From Nelumbo lutea (Eukaryota > Streptophyta > Magnoliopsida > Proteales > Nelumbonaceae): DNA of 64,000 nucleotides. The notes under the pieces are model-generated. The model did not search any database. It had not been told where the DNA came from and worked only from the letters and a program-made list of their open reading frames with translations. This document shows positions 22,495 to 32,864 of this stretch, one piece after another. The stretch's first letter is position 1, and the number at the start of each line of letters is the position of its first letter. The stretch lies in contig JAKGHH010000002.1 in assembly GCA_022828595.1 (NCBI GenBank), positions 105,273,254-105,337,253 of the forward strand. Reading direction: 5' to 3'. The translations under genes and the position numbers were made by a program.

Positions 22495-23391
22495 TATCCC
22501 TTTTCTGGGAATGGTTTCATTCTATCTTTGGTTGCAGGTGGATCCCTCCTGTTAGTTTGGAATGGCTCTTTAACCCATCCTTTCTGAGGGATACAAAGAG
22601 AAGAGGCAGAATCGTGTGGAAATGTGCAAGGGAAGCAGTAGTGTGGACAATTTGGGAGGAGAGGAACCTAAGAATTTTTTAGGAGAAGGAAAGGAATAAG
22701 GAGGCAATGATTGAGACTGTTACAGTAAGAGTAGCACATTGGGTGAAGACCTTGCAATTGTTTCCAGATTTTTCACTTTAAGACTTTTTCAGAAACTGGA
22801 GATCAATTGATCATTCCTCCTCTAGGAAACAAAAAGGTCTCCCCCCATGGGTTGGTGGATGAAACTCAATTTCGATGGTAGTAGCTTGGGCAATCCAGGA
22901 CCTTCCAGAATTGGAGGAGTGATTCGGGATGATGATGGGAACATTTGTGGATTGTTTTCAAGGCCAAATGATCAATGTGATTCAGTGAGCAAAATTTATG
23001 GCAGCTATTGTTGGGATGCAAAAAGCCAAGGAAATGGGAACCATAAGGCTGGCTGTGGTAGGAGATTCAAAGATAGTCATTGGATGGCTAAAAAAAGAAG
23101 GGGATTATGGAAATTTAGAAATGAATTCAAACGGTTAAAATTGCTGTCAAGACATATATATATTCAAGCAAGATGGGTTAGAAGGTCTCCAACTGGTTTG
23201 GGCCGTTTGGCAGATGGGCTTTCTAAGCAAGGAATACATAGACATCATTGACATCATTTGTACAGGGCCCAATTTTAATAGGGTGATGGGATTCTTATTG
23301 TAATGGGTTTTAGTTCTAACAACCTCTTGTTGTAATTTATTTTCCATTAAATTCTAATAAAAATTCTGTGTTTCTGATAAAAAAAAAAAAA
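22495..23391 (+). mobile_element. Plus-strand LINE 3' part with RNase H
   Basis: Begins in the zf-RVT/linker region (VWTIWEERNLRIF-like at about 22640-22680), then RNase H with MKLNFDGSSLGNPG (from about 22855) and GRLADGLSKQG near the end, then the 3' UTR and a poly-A run (23379-23391). Frame breaks occur around 22990-23060. Confidence 0.8.
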
Positions 23392-24050
23392 GAATCATCT
23401 AAGCCTCCCCTAACGACCTCTATAAATCCCAGATAACTCCTAACAAGCCCAGATTCCCGAGTAAGAACACAACATAGTTCAATGAGCCTCAAAATATGGC
23501 AATCATGCTCATTTCGAGCAGAGTTGAAAGTCAAAATCATCACGAAGGCAAGTAAAATTGAAGTGTATCAGGCTCATACAACTAAACAGAGTGCTTAGGA
23601 CCAGCAAGGAATCTTAAACACATAAATTAATCATACAGACAATTCAGAACTTGCAGCCAGTGTTTTTAATTGTGACCTAAGAAAATGAAGGATCTTTATT
23701 CCATGAAACATCTATTGTTCTTTGCACTTGAAGAATAGTATAATTTGGAAGTAGGCGTGCCATAATAAAGAATTGATATACACAGGCAACTCAATCTCAC
23801 AAAGCTTTACATTTCTTTGCTTCTCCTCAAATGACATTTTAACGAATTTTAGTTAATTACCGATTTGAGAATCAAACTTGACCCGCAGAACAACAAGCAG
23901 TGAAAGAAGAATAACTAATAAAGTGAAGTATTTCAATTTAGTAAAATCATTTATGGAACTCTCACACATTCTCATGCTGAACAACTTTATAGCCCACTAC
24001 AGATAAAACAAAACAAAACAAGAAGTTCCAAATTGATTGAATGAAACAGT
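23392..24050. other. Spacer downstream of the complex I gene
   Basis: No transposon or gene signal recognised; the 3' UTR of the minus-strand gene probably begins near the right edge. Confidence 0.5.
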
Positions 24051-24056
24051 TAAGGC

Positions 24057-24062
24057 TTTATT
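24057..24062 (-). terminator. Poly-A signal of the complex I gene
   Basis: TTTATT on the plus strand reads AATAAA on the minus strand, about 137 bp downstream of the stop codon, a reasonable distance for a plant 3' UTR. Confidence 0.5.
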
Positions 24063-24198
24063 GAACTACATGAGCTTCATTTATCAACACGAGTTCTCCC
24101 CTGCCTTGATCAAGATCGACCGAACAGCTTAAGACCCATCAAAAGAAATACACTAACAAGAAAAGGGTGGAGCCAATTAACCGTACCCAAATCACCAA

Positions 24199-24552
24199 TT
24201 ACTCGGATTCCTCCGCGGAGAGAGCGATCTTCTGGTTCTCGAGGCGTTCCAGGGCTTTCTTGTGCGCCCAAGTCTCGATGGTGAAATCGGGCTTAGCATT
24301 GAGGCCGACGCCGAGGATGACGATGGTGAGGAAACCGGTGATGTAGTAAGGGAGCTCCCAGTCCTCCCATTTTCTGGACTGTCCTGGTGGAGGAGGGGTT
24401 CGGTTGAAAAGGTAACCGTTGGGTCGTTCTTGGTGCCCGGGGCTTGTCCATCGGCTCGGCCCTTCTCCCCCGCCTCCCCTTGTACGGAGCGAAGGCTTGA
24501 GACGACTTCTGAGCATTCCTGAAGCGGCAATGAAGCCCCTAGACGAGGACAT
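24199..24552 (-). CDS. NADH dehydrogenase 1 beta subcomplex subunit 11 (ESSS)-like
   Basis: Intronless 117-residue frame on the minus strand, ATG at 24552-24550 and stop at 24201-24199. It resembles the plant ESSS/NDUFB11-like accessory subunit of mitochondrial complex I, which sits in the membrane arm. The N-terminal 30 or so residues are rich in Ser and Arg and lack acids (MSSSRGFIAASGMLRSRLK), fitting a mitochondrial targeting region. Next come the conserved blocks RWTSPGHQERPNGYLFNRTP and PPPGQSRKWEDWELPYY, then one membrane segment (YYITGFLTIVILGVGLN) and a charged tail (WAHKKALERLENQK). Length and block order match the family as I know it. A longer overlapping frame (24704-24192) is a shadow. 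No neighbour is functionally linked. The gene looks intact and expressible. Confidence 0.82.
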   Translation of the reverse strand: MSSSRGFIAASGMLRSRLKPSLRTRGGGGEGPSRWTSPGHQERPNGYLFNRTPPPPGQSRKWEDWELPYYITGFLTIVILGVGLNAKPDFTIETWAHKKALERLENQKIALSAEESE

Positions 24553-24829
24553 GTTTCTCTTGCACTGAGGAGAGAGAAAGAGAGGGATATCAGAAGGAGG
24601 CGAGTTCGGCTGCTTTTGGTTGTTTCTTTGCTTGCTTTGGACCCCAGTCCCCGGACCCGGAGATGGAAGGAGTCTTTGGTGATTGCATAGTTTTTTAGGG
24701 TCATTTATTGAAACACCCCCTATAGGTTCACCTATTTACCAAAACCTACACTCTAGTTTGTATATTATTAAAACACCCCATAGCTTGCAATTGCTTTACT
24801 TATTCAACCCTCTCTCAACAATTTGTTTT
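24553..24829 (-). promoter_or_regulatory. Upstream region of the complex I gene
   Basis: The sequence preceding the minus-strand ATG has an AG/CT-rich 5' UTR-like stretch (24560-24600) and a GC-rich patch (24640-24670). No TATA box was identified with confidence. The MULE at 24830 lies under 300 bp from the start codon, so the available promoter is short or includes transposon sequence. Confidence 0.4.
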
Positions 24830-26903
24830 GGATAAATTTCTTAAACTAAATTATCTTTATGGTTTAGCTAATTGACTAAGTATACCCTTACGGTTTGAAA
24901 ATTGACTAACGCTACCGTTACTATTTTTGACAATTGATTAATACTTCCCTTACCATTAATGTTCAGTCATAAACCATTCAAATGTGTATCACGTAACTGT
25001 TATAACTTCCAAAAATATCCAATTTACCCTTATTATAACTTCCAACACCGGCACCAGCATCGGCTCTGACGGAATATCTCATTGTTCTCTCCAGCACCAG
25101 CATTGGCATCTATTACTCAGGGTTGGAAATGGACAGCCAACGTCTCTAGAGGTTTGAAACGAGCATCACATAATGGCGTTGGTTCAAAACAGCGTCTTCG
25201 ACACTAGCACCGTCTAGGATTGTCAACACCCGATTTTTGCTCAATCTGCCTCCTGTACCCCAATTTACCCCAAACACCCAATCAGACCCATCCGACCTCT
25301 CCGAAACACCTAAAAACCCAGGAAACCCAACTTTCAACCCCAAAACCCTCAGATCCACCGTTAAACCTACACAATACCTATCTGATGACCCCGGTCAATC
25401 CCCATCAGTACCTTAACCATTAGATCCGACACAATCATCATACCTAGAAGCTCCCAAGACACCTACCCATGAAATTTGAACTCAAGATTCCTCTGCTCTC
25501 ACACTCATCAAACAAAGATTCAATTTCGACCTTTCTCGTTAGCCTAAACACTTAGAACCCAAATTCCCTTGATCTTGACACACCTGAACCAATCAAACTA
25601 CACCATTAAACTCTAAATACACTAAAATACCTGTCCATAAAGTTTCAACCCTAGATTCCCCCATTCACCCTTTCATCAAACCAAAAATCCATTATGAATC
25701 ATCTTGTTAACCCAAATTCCTACAACCTTGACCCTCCAAGACTAATTAGACCTCACCCTCATATCCTAGACACCTCCAAATGCCCTATGAAATTTGATCC
25801 AAAACAAACCTTGTTTGCCCCTCAATCACACAAAGATCCTATTTCAAGCCCCTAGATTGACTGAATTGAATCCTATCTAACTTTGATTAATTCGAGCCCA
25901 TTTGGGCCAATCTAACCCCACCATTTGATAAGGTTAGTTAGCGCCATTCAATCTTGCATCTTATGTTTATTATTGTTTTGTTTAATTAATTGCATACTTT
26001 GTATTTGTGTTTGTTTAGATTTCCATGTGGGCCCCACCTATTAGGCCCAAGAGAGGGTGCCTAACCCTTTCCCTCTCCCATCTCAGACCTACCCGAACTG
26101 GTTTAGTCGATGCCTTGTGTTATTGGAGTCACTATTAAGATAAATGATTTCAATTTCTTAATTTGATGGGTGGTGACTTCATTTCCAACCAAAGTGGCAA
26201 GTGAATTGTTTTTCCTACGCTCACAAGGATTAAGGAGCTTTTGAATTCAAGCACCAATGTGAATTTCAAGGACATTGATGGACGGATGGCGTTGGGTTAT
26301 GCGTTGGACCCATGAAGCTAGTGATGCCAAAGAAGAGGTATTCTATTCTAAAACTCAAACGAACTGAGGAAGATAGTAATGTCGAAGCATCTTGTTGGAG
26401 CGCCGAGATGGTGGGAGTTGCTACTATAATGACAATAATTTGGATTTAACACCTCTTTCTATGTATCAAACTGCATTAATTATTTCAAAATTTAATGCAC
26501 AATGAATCGGACGCAGGGGAAGCCAAAGCTAAACCGTAAGGTTTACAAGGTTCTAAGAGAGAGCTTTGATTTTACAACCATCTTTAGACCATTCTTTTGA
26601 TTAATTCAAAATTTAATGCACAAGAGAGAGCGCTCTAAATTTTGTCTTTGTTTTTCCGGTTATGGTTGTAAATTTTGAGTTAGCCATGTAAACCACTAGT
26701 GGGTTTGAAGGTTTTATTTTGAAATTTGAAAAAGAATAATGGGTAAAATAGTCATCTTTGTCTTTCTATTAACAAATGCTAATGGTAAAGGAAGTATTAA
26801 TCAATTGTCAAAAACAGTAGGGGTAGTGTTTGTCAATTTTCAAACAATAAGGGTACACTTGGTCAATTAGCTAAATCATAAGGGTAGCTTAAGAAATTTA
26901 CCC
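24830..26903. mobile_element. Mutator-like element with long TIRs and 9-bp target duplication
   Basis: The left terminus (24830-24965) and right terminus (26760-26903) are inverted copies of about 135 bp, judged by eye at about 80 percent identity; shared words include TAAATTTCTTAA, TTTAGCTAATTGAC and TTTTTGACAATTGATTAATAC. Perfect 9-bp duplications ATTTGTTTT flank the element (24821-24829 and 26904-26912). Long TIRs plus a 9-bp duplication are diagnostic of MULEs. No transposase is encoded, so it is non-autonomous. The 1.8 kb interior is partly C-rich on the plus strand and holds a possible ankyrin-coding fragment at 26217-26312. Confidence 0.88.
26217..26312 (+). pseudogene. Possible captured ankyrin-repeat fragment
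   Basis: This 32-codon frame reads TLTRIKELLNS..TNVNFKDIDGRMAL before a stop at 26313. It resembles the first ankyrin unit of plant integrin-linked-kinase-like (Raf-like MAPKKK) proteins, where the pattern IKELL.SG..VNF.D.DGRTALH is common. The match is short, so chance resemblance is possible. If real, the MULE is a Pack-MULE carrying an exon fragment. Confidence 0.35.
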
Positions 26904-26912
26904 ATTTGTTTT

Positions 26913-27698
26913 TCATTTGGCTTTGGGAATGCCACTTAGCTCTCATAGCATTTACCACTTATGGGAATCTATGTCTAACATAGCTTTTGCGTAAGTCTTT
27001 GGATCATCCTCAGTAGTCAAGGCTTCTACCAGGTAACTATCATTATCATAACCATAATGGACTGGTGGTCTAGATACCTAGGTAGATTTTCTAGGTTGGT
27101 CACTACCTAGAACATGTGGGACATCTCCCACTACTAAGATCTTCTCATCAAGAAAAATTTTCTAACGGTGATTGTTTAGGATGTAATCCTCTTCCAAGAA
27201 ATGGGCATTCCGACTACAGAACAAATTCTGTTCTCCCGGGTCATAGAATAGATAGCCCATAGAGCTTTTGGGGTAGCCTATAAATAGGCCACGGCTGGTT
27301 CAGGATTCCAATTTGTCCGGACTCGTTCTTTTAACGTGTGCCGGACAACCCCAAATCTTCAAGTGTCTGACACTTGGTTTCTTTTCGCTCTAAAGTTCAT
27401 ATGGAGTACTTGGAACCGATTTGGATGGAACCCTATTCAACACGTAAATAGCAGTCTCTAATGCGTATCCCCAAAATGATGTGGGTAATTCCGAGTGTGC
27501 GAGAAGTGACTGGACCATATCAAGTAAGGTTCTATTCCTCCTCTCTTAAACACCGTTAAGTTGTAGTGTAGCAAGAAGAGCTAACTGTGATACTATACCG
27601 TTGACCTTTAGGTAGTCCTTGAATTCATCAGAGAGATACTCGCCACCTCGATCAGATCGAAGGGTCTTAATTTCTCTCCCCAACTGTTTCTCAACCTC
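26913..27698 (-). pseudogene. Copia integrase C-terminal half, start of RT region
   Basis: Minus strand: EVEKQLGREIKTLRSDRGGE (with the third catalytic acid of the DDE triad), [48 protein letters not shown] and DDPKTYAKAMLDIDSHKW. This is the C-terminal integrase and connection to the RT in Copia polyproteins. In-frame stops and a frameshift occur near 27550 and 26945. Confidence 0.8.
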
Positions 27699-27703
27699 TT
27701 GTC

Positions 27704-29590
27704 TGAAGGGATGGGATATCCATCACATGGACGCCCAGATCTTGTAGAATGGACTAGGCGAATTTCAAAATTTTTTTTCCATCTTTGCAGGTAGTCGAAT
27801 TCCCTATTTTAGAAAAACATATTTTTCAATGATCAATCTTGAACCATGAACCAAATCAGATCTGAACCAAAAGGAGTAGGAGGGAGGATGTACCTGATAC
27901 AGAGAATTAGTATCTCCCAATGGAGGTGTTCACGCCCAACGAAGGATCCAAAGACTGCTCCCATTGAAGATGGCGTATTGCAGGATGGAGCAGAATCAGC
28001 AATGTTCTTCAAAAATAACTTGACCCTTCGCAAAAATCAACTGGATGGCTTGTGAGTACAGCTCCAATCAATCTTTTCCCAAAAGATTGGTATCAAGATC
28101 AGATCTTGATTTCTCCCAAGAACTCGAGATCAAACTAAAGGTAATGGTAGTGGTAGGAAGGAGGCGGCAAGAGAGATTTTGTAGAGGTTACAGAAATCTC
28201 TATTCTGTGATTTCAGCTCTGAAGACAAGAGTCTTAAGTTGCATATCTAAAGGTTGTCGCCCCCTCCTCCTTTTATAGATTTAAAGGGATCAGTTCCTAA
28301 TCCTATTAGGAACTGCTGATCCAAATTATATTTGGATTAGAAAGCCCTTTAAGTGATAAGGGAGAACCCTTATCTTATCTACATATCAGATTAGCCATCT
28401 CCTAATCTAAGTGGATAGGGTCTAGGCCCAATCCTATCAGTTGATCCATCTCGGAATTCGCCCCCTTTAATTGACTGATCAAATCAGCCTAGTCCGAAAT
28501 GGGCTTAAGGCCCATTTAAGGTTATATACTCACTTAGCCTTCCAAACTGCTGCCCAGTTGGGCTTCCTTGTATGGCATGGGACCATAACATTGATCTACA
28601 CATCAGCCACATAGGTTCAACCCAACCTTTGTTACAAGGCCTGGTCGAATACACTGTTTATGGATAGTGCACCCCCTGAAATCCATCTTATGGGCTCTAT
28701 GGGCCCAACACTTACCCTAAGTGGTCCCTGGGCCAAGCCACCTTGTAACACCTAGGGATTGTGGGCAGATGCAAGATTACCCATCAGGTATTATCCTCAA
28801 TGGTCTTATACTTAACCTTTCAGCCCATAATGATCAAACACTACCCGGCAAGGGAGGACCTCTCTCTCGGCTGCAAGGAATAGTGTTGCACTCTCTGCTT
28901 ATATGGATCTCGGGAATTAAAACCTTTTGCAAATCATTTTGAAACCATAACATATATATATATATATATATTGCAAAACAAAATCTCAACAATTGAAATC
29001 GGCTGCCAGCAGTCTTGGTTTCCATCAGAGAGAGTGCATCCCCGATCATTACCTTTGTCCGACAAAGGGGCTGATCCTGTCACTATGATCACCCACTCAG
29101 ATGAATTCTCAGACTGTCCCAACATACCCAGGTTTTGACCCCCGCTAAGGATCTCACTGATTGGTACATCAAAGACAGCCAAATCCGACACCTAGTGTAC
29201 TATCATAATCAAGTCTAGGGGTCAGGTGTAACTTTTTAGTTTTGCCCATCTATCTCCAAGGTCCAGGGCAATACTGGAAATCTGGTCTGGTTCAAAGGTT
29301 CTATTAATCCTACACCGCATGTGCTTCGGGTCTCACCCTAGTAGCTGAGACAAGCCACCCCAACAGTTGGCAGCACACCAATGTCAGTCGTGGTAGGATA
29401 AATCTCCCCAGACTTACCTAATGGCTGTGAACATTCTAAACTAACACAAGTCTCATTAAGTGTTCAGTTTAAGGGTATTACACAGAAACACACCACAAGA
29501 ACATGAATCAAATGTGTACTTTATTCATTTACAATAAATTCATAATGTGTATATTTCTGATTGAAGCTAAGGGCATACAATTGTCTAACA
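27704..29590 (-). mobile_element. Solo LTR of the same Copia family
   Basis: An 1887-bp LTR with TG...CA ends (TGAAGGGATG...GTCTAACA) and perfect 5-bp duplications TTGTC at 27699-27703 and 29591-29595. It is alignable along its length to the 5' LTR at 32865-34793. It carries a TATAAAAGGAGG promoter word on the minus strand (around 28265-28276). It splits the integrase frame of the host Copia between FKEFRQ and EVEKQ. No internal region remains, so LTR-LTR recombination removed the body of the invading element. Confidence 0.88.
28951..28970. repeat. TA microsatellite
   Basis: A run of alternating T and A inside the solo LTR. Confidence 0.8.
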
Positions 29591-29595
29591 TTGTC

Positions 29596-30115
29596 TAAAC
29601 TCCTTGAACTTTTCAAAGGATTCAGACTTGTGTCTCATTAGGTATACGTAACCATACTGCGAAAAATCATCGGTGAAGGTGATGAAGTATACGTGTTGGT
29701 TACGACTCCTAGCATTCAGGGGCCCGCATGCATCACTATGTATGAGGTCAAGCATGTCCGTGCATTTTTCAGGCTTGCTGCCGAATGGCCGTTTTGTCAT
29801 CTTACCATGATGGCAAGGCTTACAGGTGGGAAGATCTTCTACAGTTAGAAAATCCAAAATACCATCAATTACCAACATTGTGATTCGGTCAATACCGATA
29901 AGGCCAAGATGGTAATGCCATAGGCACGTGGGACTAACGGTATCACGAGTTCTCTTGGGAGCATTAACCGACGTAGTTTCGGCTATGTTGGTTTCTAGAG
30001 AAGGATGCAGAACATAGAGACCGTTCTCCAGTTCCCTGTATGCGATGAATTTGTTGTTTCTTTTAATAAAGAAAACAGAATATCCATCAGCACACAGTTT
30101 TGAGACAGAAATCAA
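29596..30115 (-). pseudogene. Copia integrase N-terminal half
   Basis: Minus strand: GAG-pre-integrase region ending LWHYHLGLIG, then CKPCHHGKMTKRPF (zinc CxxC) and the first two catalytic acids in DLIHSDACGPL and YFITFTDDFSQYGYVYLM. The second zinc histidine, normally in GHIG, is replaced (GLIG). The frame ends at the solo-LTR junction. Confidence 0.85.
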
Positions 30116-30170
30116 ATTTCTTCTTAAATTTTGTACATAAAGACAATCTTTAAGTACAAGTGATCATTCT

Positions 30171-30794
30171 CTAAAAAACAATTCTACGGTTTCGATGGCC
30201 GCAGCTGCAACCTAAGAAGAGTGTTACTTCTCCCTCACTCAGTCTTCTGCTTATTCTGAAACTCTGCAATGTGTTACATGCATGAGTTGAAACCCCAACG
30301 TCAATACACCAGGAAGCAGAAGTAACCAACAAATTGATTTCTATGACATAGGATTCGGGATTACCTTTCTTGGATTCCAAGTAGGCAGGGCAATTCCTTC
30401 TCCAGTAGCCGATCTGGTGACAATGGTGACAAGCATCGGATGCCCTGTCCTTCTTCTGTTTCTTGGATTTGTTGCCCTTTTTCTGAGGCTTCTTCTTCGA
30501 CCTCCTCTTCTTGCCACGCTTGCCAGCTTCCATAAGCATGGCCACAGGCTCATCCTTACGAATCAGTTCCCCAGCCCGTTGCAACATATTGTTGAGCTCT
30601 TGTAAGCTAACGTTCAGCTTATTCATGTTATAATTCATGATAAACTGATTGTAGGACGAAGGAAAAGAATTCATAATGGCATCTACTTTGGTGACGTGGT
30701 CTAGCCTAGACCCTAGGGCTTCCAACTCGTTTATGTATCCCATCATCCGAAGACAATGGTCATGCACTTGGTCATTTGAGCGGCCATGAACCAC
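30171..30794 (-). pseudogene. Copia gag C-terminus, zinc knuckle and protease start
   Basis: Minus frame with the gag helical region (LGSRLDHVTKVDAIMNSFPS), a Lys/Arg-rich stretch, a CCHC knuckle CHHCHQIGYWRRNC in which the histidine is tyrosine, and the start of the aspartic protease, ASWCIDVGVSTH, where the family has DSGA. Both substitutions should inactivate their domains. Confidence 0.85.
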
Positions 30795-31189
30795 TTCAAG
30801 ACCTTCTGCCGAGTAGAACGATTCTGCTCTTCATACATAGTTTTCAGACTGTCCAATATGTCCTTGGCCAGTTCGATCTGATCGAACTGCCTCTCTATTG
30901 GGTTGTCTAGAGAAATTATGATATAGCAGCGGGCTAGGGAGTTCTTTTCCTCCCACTCAAGGTAGTCCCTTCTGCGGGCCTCAGAAGCCCGTTCACCCGG
31001 ACGCTCCAGGGCAGGGTTTTTGGCAACTTTATCCAAATTTTCAGAAGTTAGTACCAGCATGAGGTTACGGTACCAGACAACGTAATTAGGGCCTTTAAGT
31101 TTGTTGTCATCAAAAAGCTTAGCGAATTGTCCGTTAGCCATTTTCTGGTAAAATAGCAAGACATCAGTCCACAACCTAATTTGATTCAT
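30743..31189 (-). pseudogene. Copia gag N-terminus
   Basis: Minus frame with MANGQFAKLFDDNKLKGPNY and VVWYRNLMLVLTSENLDKV, the N-terminal DUF4219/UBN2-type start of Copia gag (L.G.NY..W). It overlaps the next frame by a frameshift near 30770. Confidence 0.85.
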
Positions 31190-32845
31190 GTCATCTACAT
31201 AGATATAGCTTTTAATCTATGTCCCATTTCCATTTGTTCATCACCGGGATTTCCCTTCTATCTCAATGACGGAGATAGCGACAATTATGTCTCTTGGAAA
31301 TGTGGGAAATCACACAGGATGCATGGAGCCAACTGTTTCGGTTGCATAACCCCACCACCTTTCTGTGAAGGATCATATCCTCTCATCACATGAGCTTTCC
31401 CTTTGGCCTCTCTCAGACGAGGTTCATAACCGTTTACGGGTAAACCTTTCTGTCCAGTGAGTACTCACCCATCATATTCGACCACGCCAAGGTACTGTGA
31501 GAGAGTTCTCATTTTCTGGTGAAACCCCTCCCACATTGGTCCATGACGTCCCTATCATCATATGAAACAATCCAACAGATCCAACAGCAAAGTGGTTGGC
31601 CCATTTTCTGGTGCTTCCCCTCATCACTTGAAGGATCCGTCTTCATGCTAATGACGGAAAGCCTTTAGAGAGTCCATCATATGTATCTCCTTATCACATG
31701 CACTCATATTTCAGGAGGGAACAAGTTATGCCCTAGTTTTAGGTCAAACCTGAGTGGCTCCCACTGGCTTTCACAAAGCCAGATTTCTGGTGGCCCAAAT
31801 CAACTAGGGTTTTCGTACGTATCTTCTTCAAGAGGTGTGGGGCCCACCACTGAGGGAGGTCATCCAATGACCAGTAGGGACACCATGGCAATGATGTGCA
31901 TTCAGCCATGGTGTGTGCAAGAACCACTATCGAATCAGCATGTGCCAAGCACATATGGCCCATGAACGTAGCACATCACACATCCATACATCACATGCAG
32001 GAAGAATTGATCAAATCAATTAATATCTGTAAAGCCCATAATATTAACCATCTAGGCATATGGGCCGAAATTAGGGTTGATCAATTCGGTCCATATAGCT
32101 TTATCTGTGAAGTGGGCCTTTACAGGTTGGGCCGAATTAAACTTTCAATTAATTATCAATCCTTAGGCCCATTAGAGGGAAAAATAGGGCTGACATTTAG
32201 CTTTGATCGAACCCTAGATTCGGTCCAACCAGTTTGGACCAATCTAGTTTGAATGGGTCTAGGGTTTGATCTTTAATTAAAGATTTAATTTAAGAAATTA
32301 ATATGAAATTAAATACTGATAAAAGAAAATCAAGAATCAGTCAGATAGGGCTGTTCGCACAATCTATACTGCAAAACAGAGGTTAGACCACAGTTCGCAA
32401 TTTCATAAACTACAAATTGCAGATAGCGATTCTCCCATCTGCGAAATCTCCTTCCTTGCGCCGCCATCTTCGATTCAAAAATTAAAAATAAATAGAAAAT
32501 CTAATTTCTATTATAATTACATCAGATCGAATGCCTATACATTCAGTCTAAAAAAAATTATTTTACAGACCAAATGTAATAAAAATATTCAAGAAACTGC
32601 AAAATCGCAGGTTCCCTACGCCAATCAAGATTTCGATCTCCATGTGTACGTACAACCCATAAATCAATTAAATTATAAAGAATAATTCTAAATAATAATC
32701 AGATTTATAAAATTTAATTTCAGATTAATCACCCATTAATTGGAAACAAATTTTCCAGAAAAACCTTATATCTACGCAAATCAGGTAGAACGCCTTCTGC
32801 CCATTTGCGCAGGTTCAGATTTGATCCAATTCGGTTCAAGACTTG
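31190..32845 (-). other. Copia untranslated leader
   Basis: Non-coding stretch between primer-binding site and gag. At 1.65 kb it is unusually long for Copia. No open frame of note. Confidence 0.6.
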
Positions 32846-32863
32846 AACCTGGCTCTGATACCA
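32846..32863 (-). other. Copia primer-binding site
   Basis: On the minus strand this reads TGGTATCAGAGCCAGGTT, complementary to the 3' end of initiator Met tRNA, one base from the LTR end. It fixes the element's orientation. Confidence 0.9.
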
Positions 32864-32864
32864 C

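Noticed and set aside
24192..24704. 170-codon minus-strand frame overlapping the complex I gene
   Set aside because: Shadow frame; the conserved ESSS/NDUFB11 sequence is in the other frame, 24199-24552.
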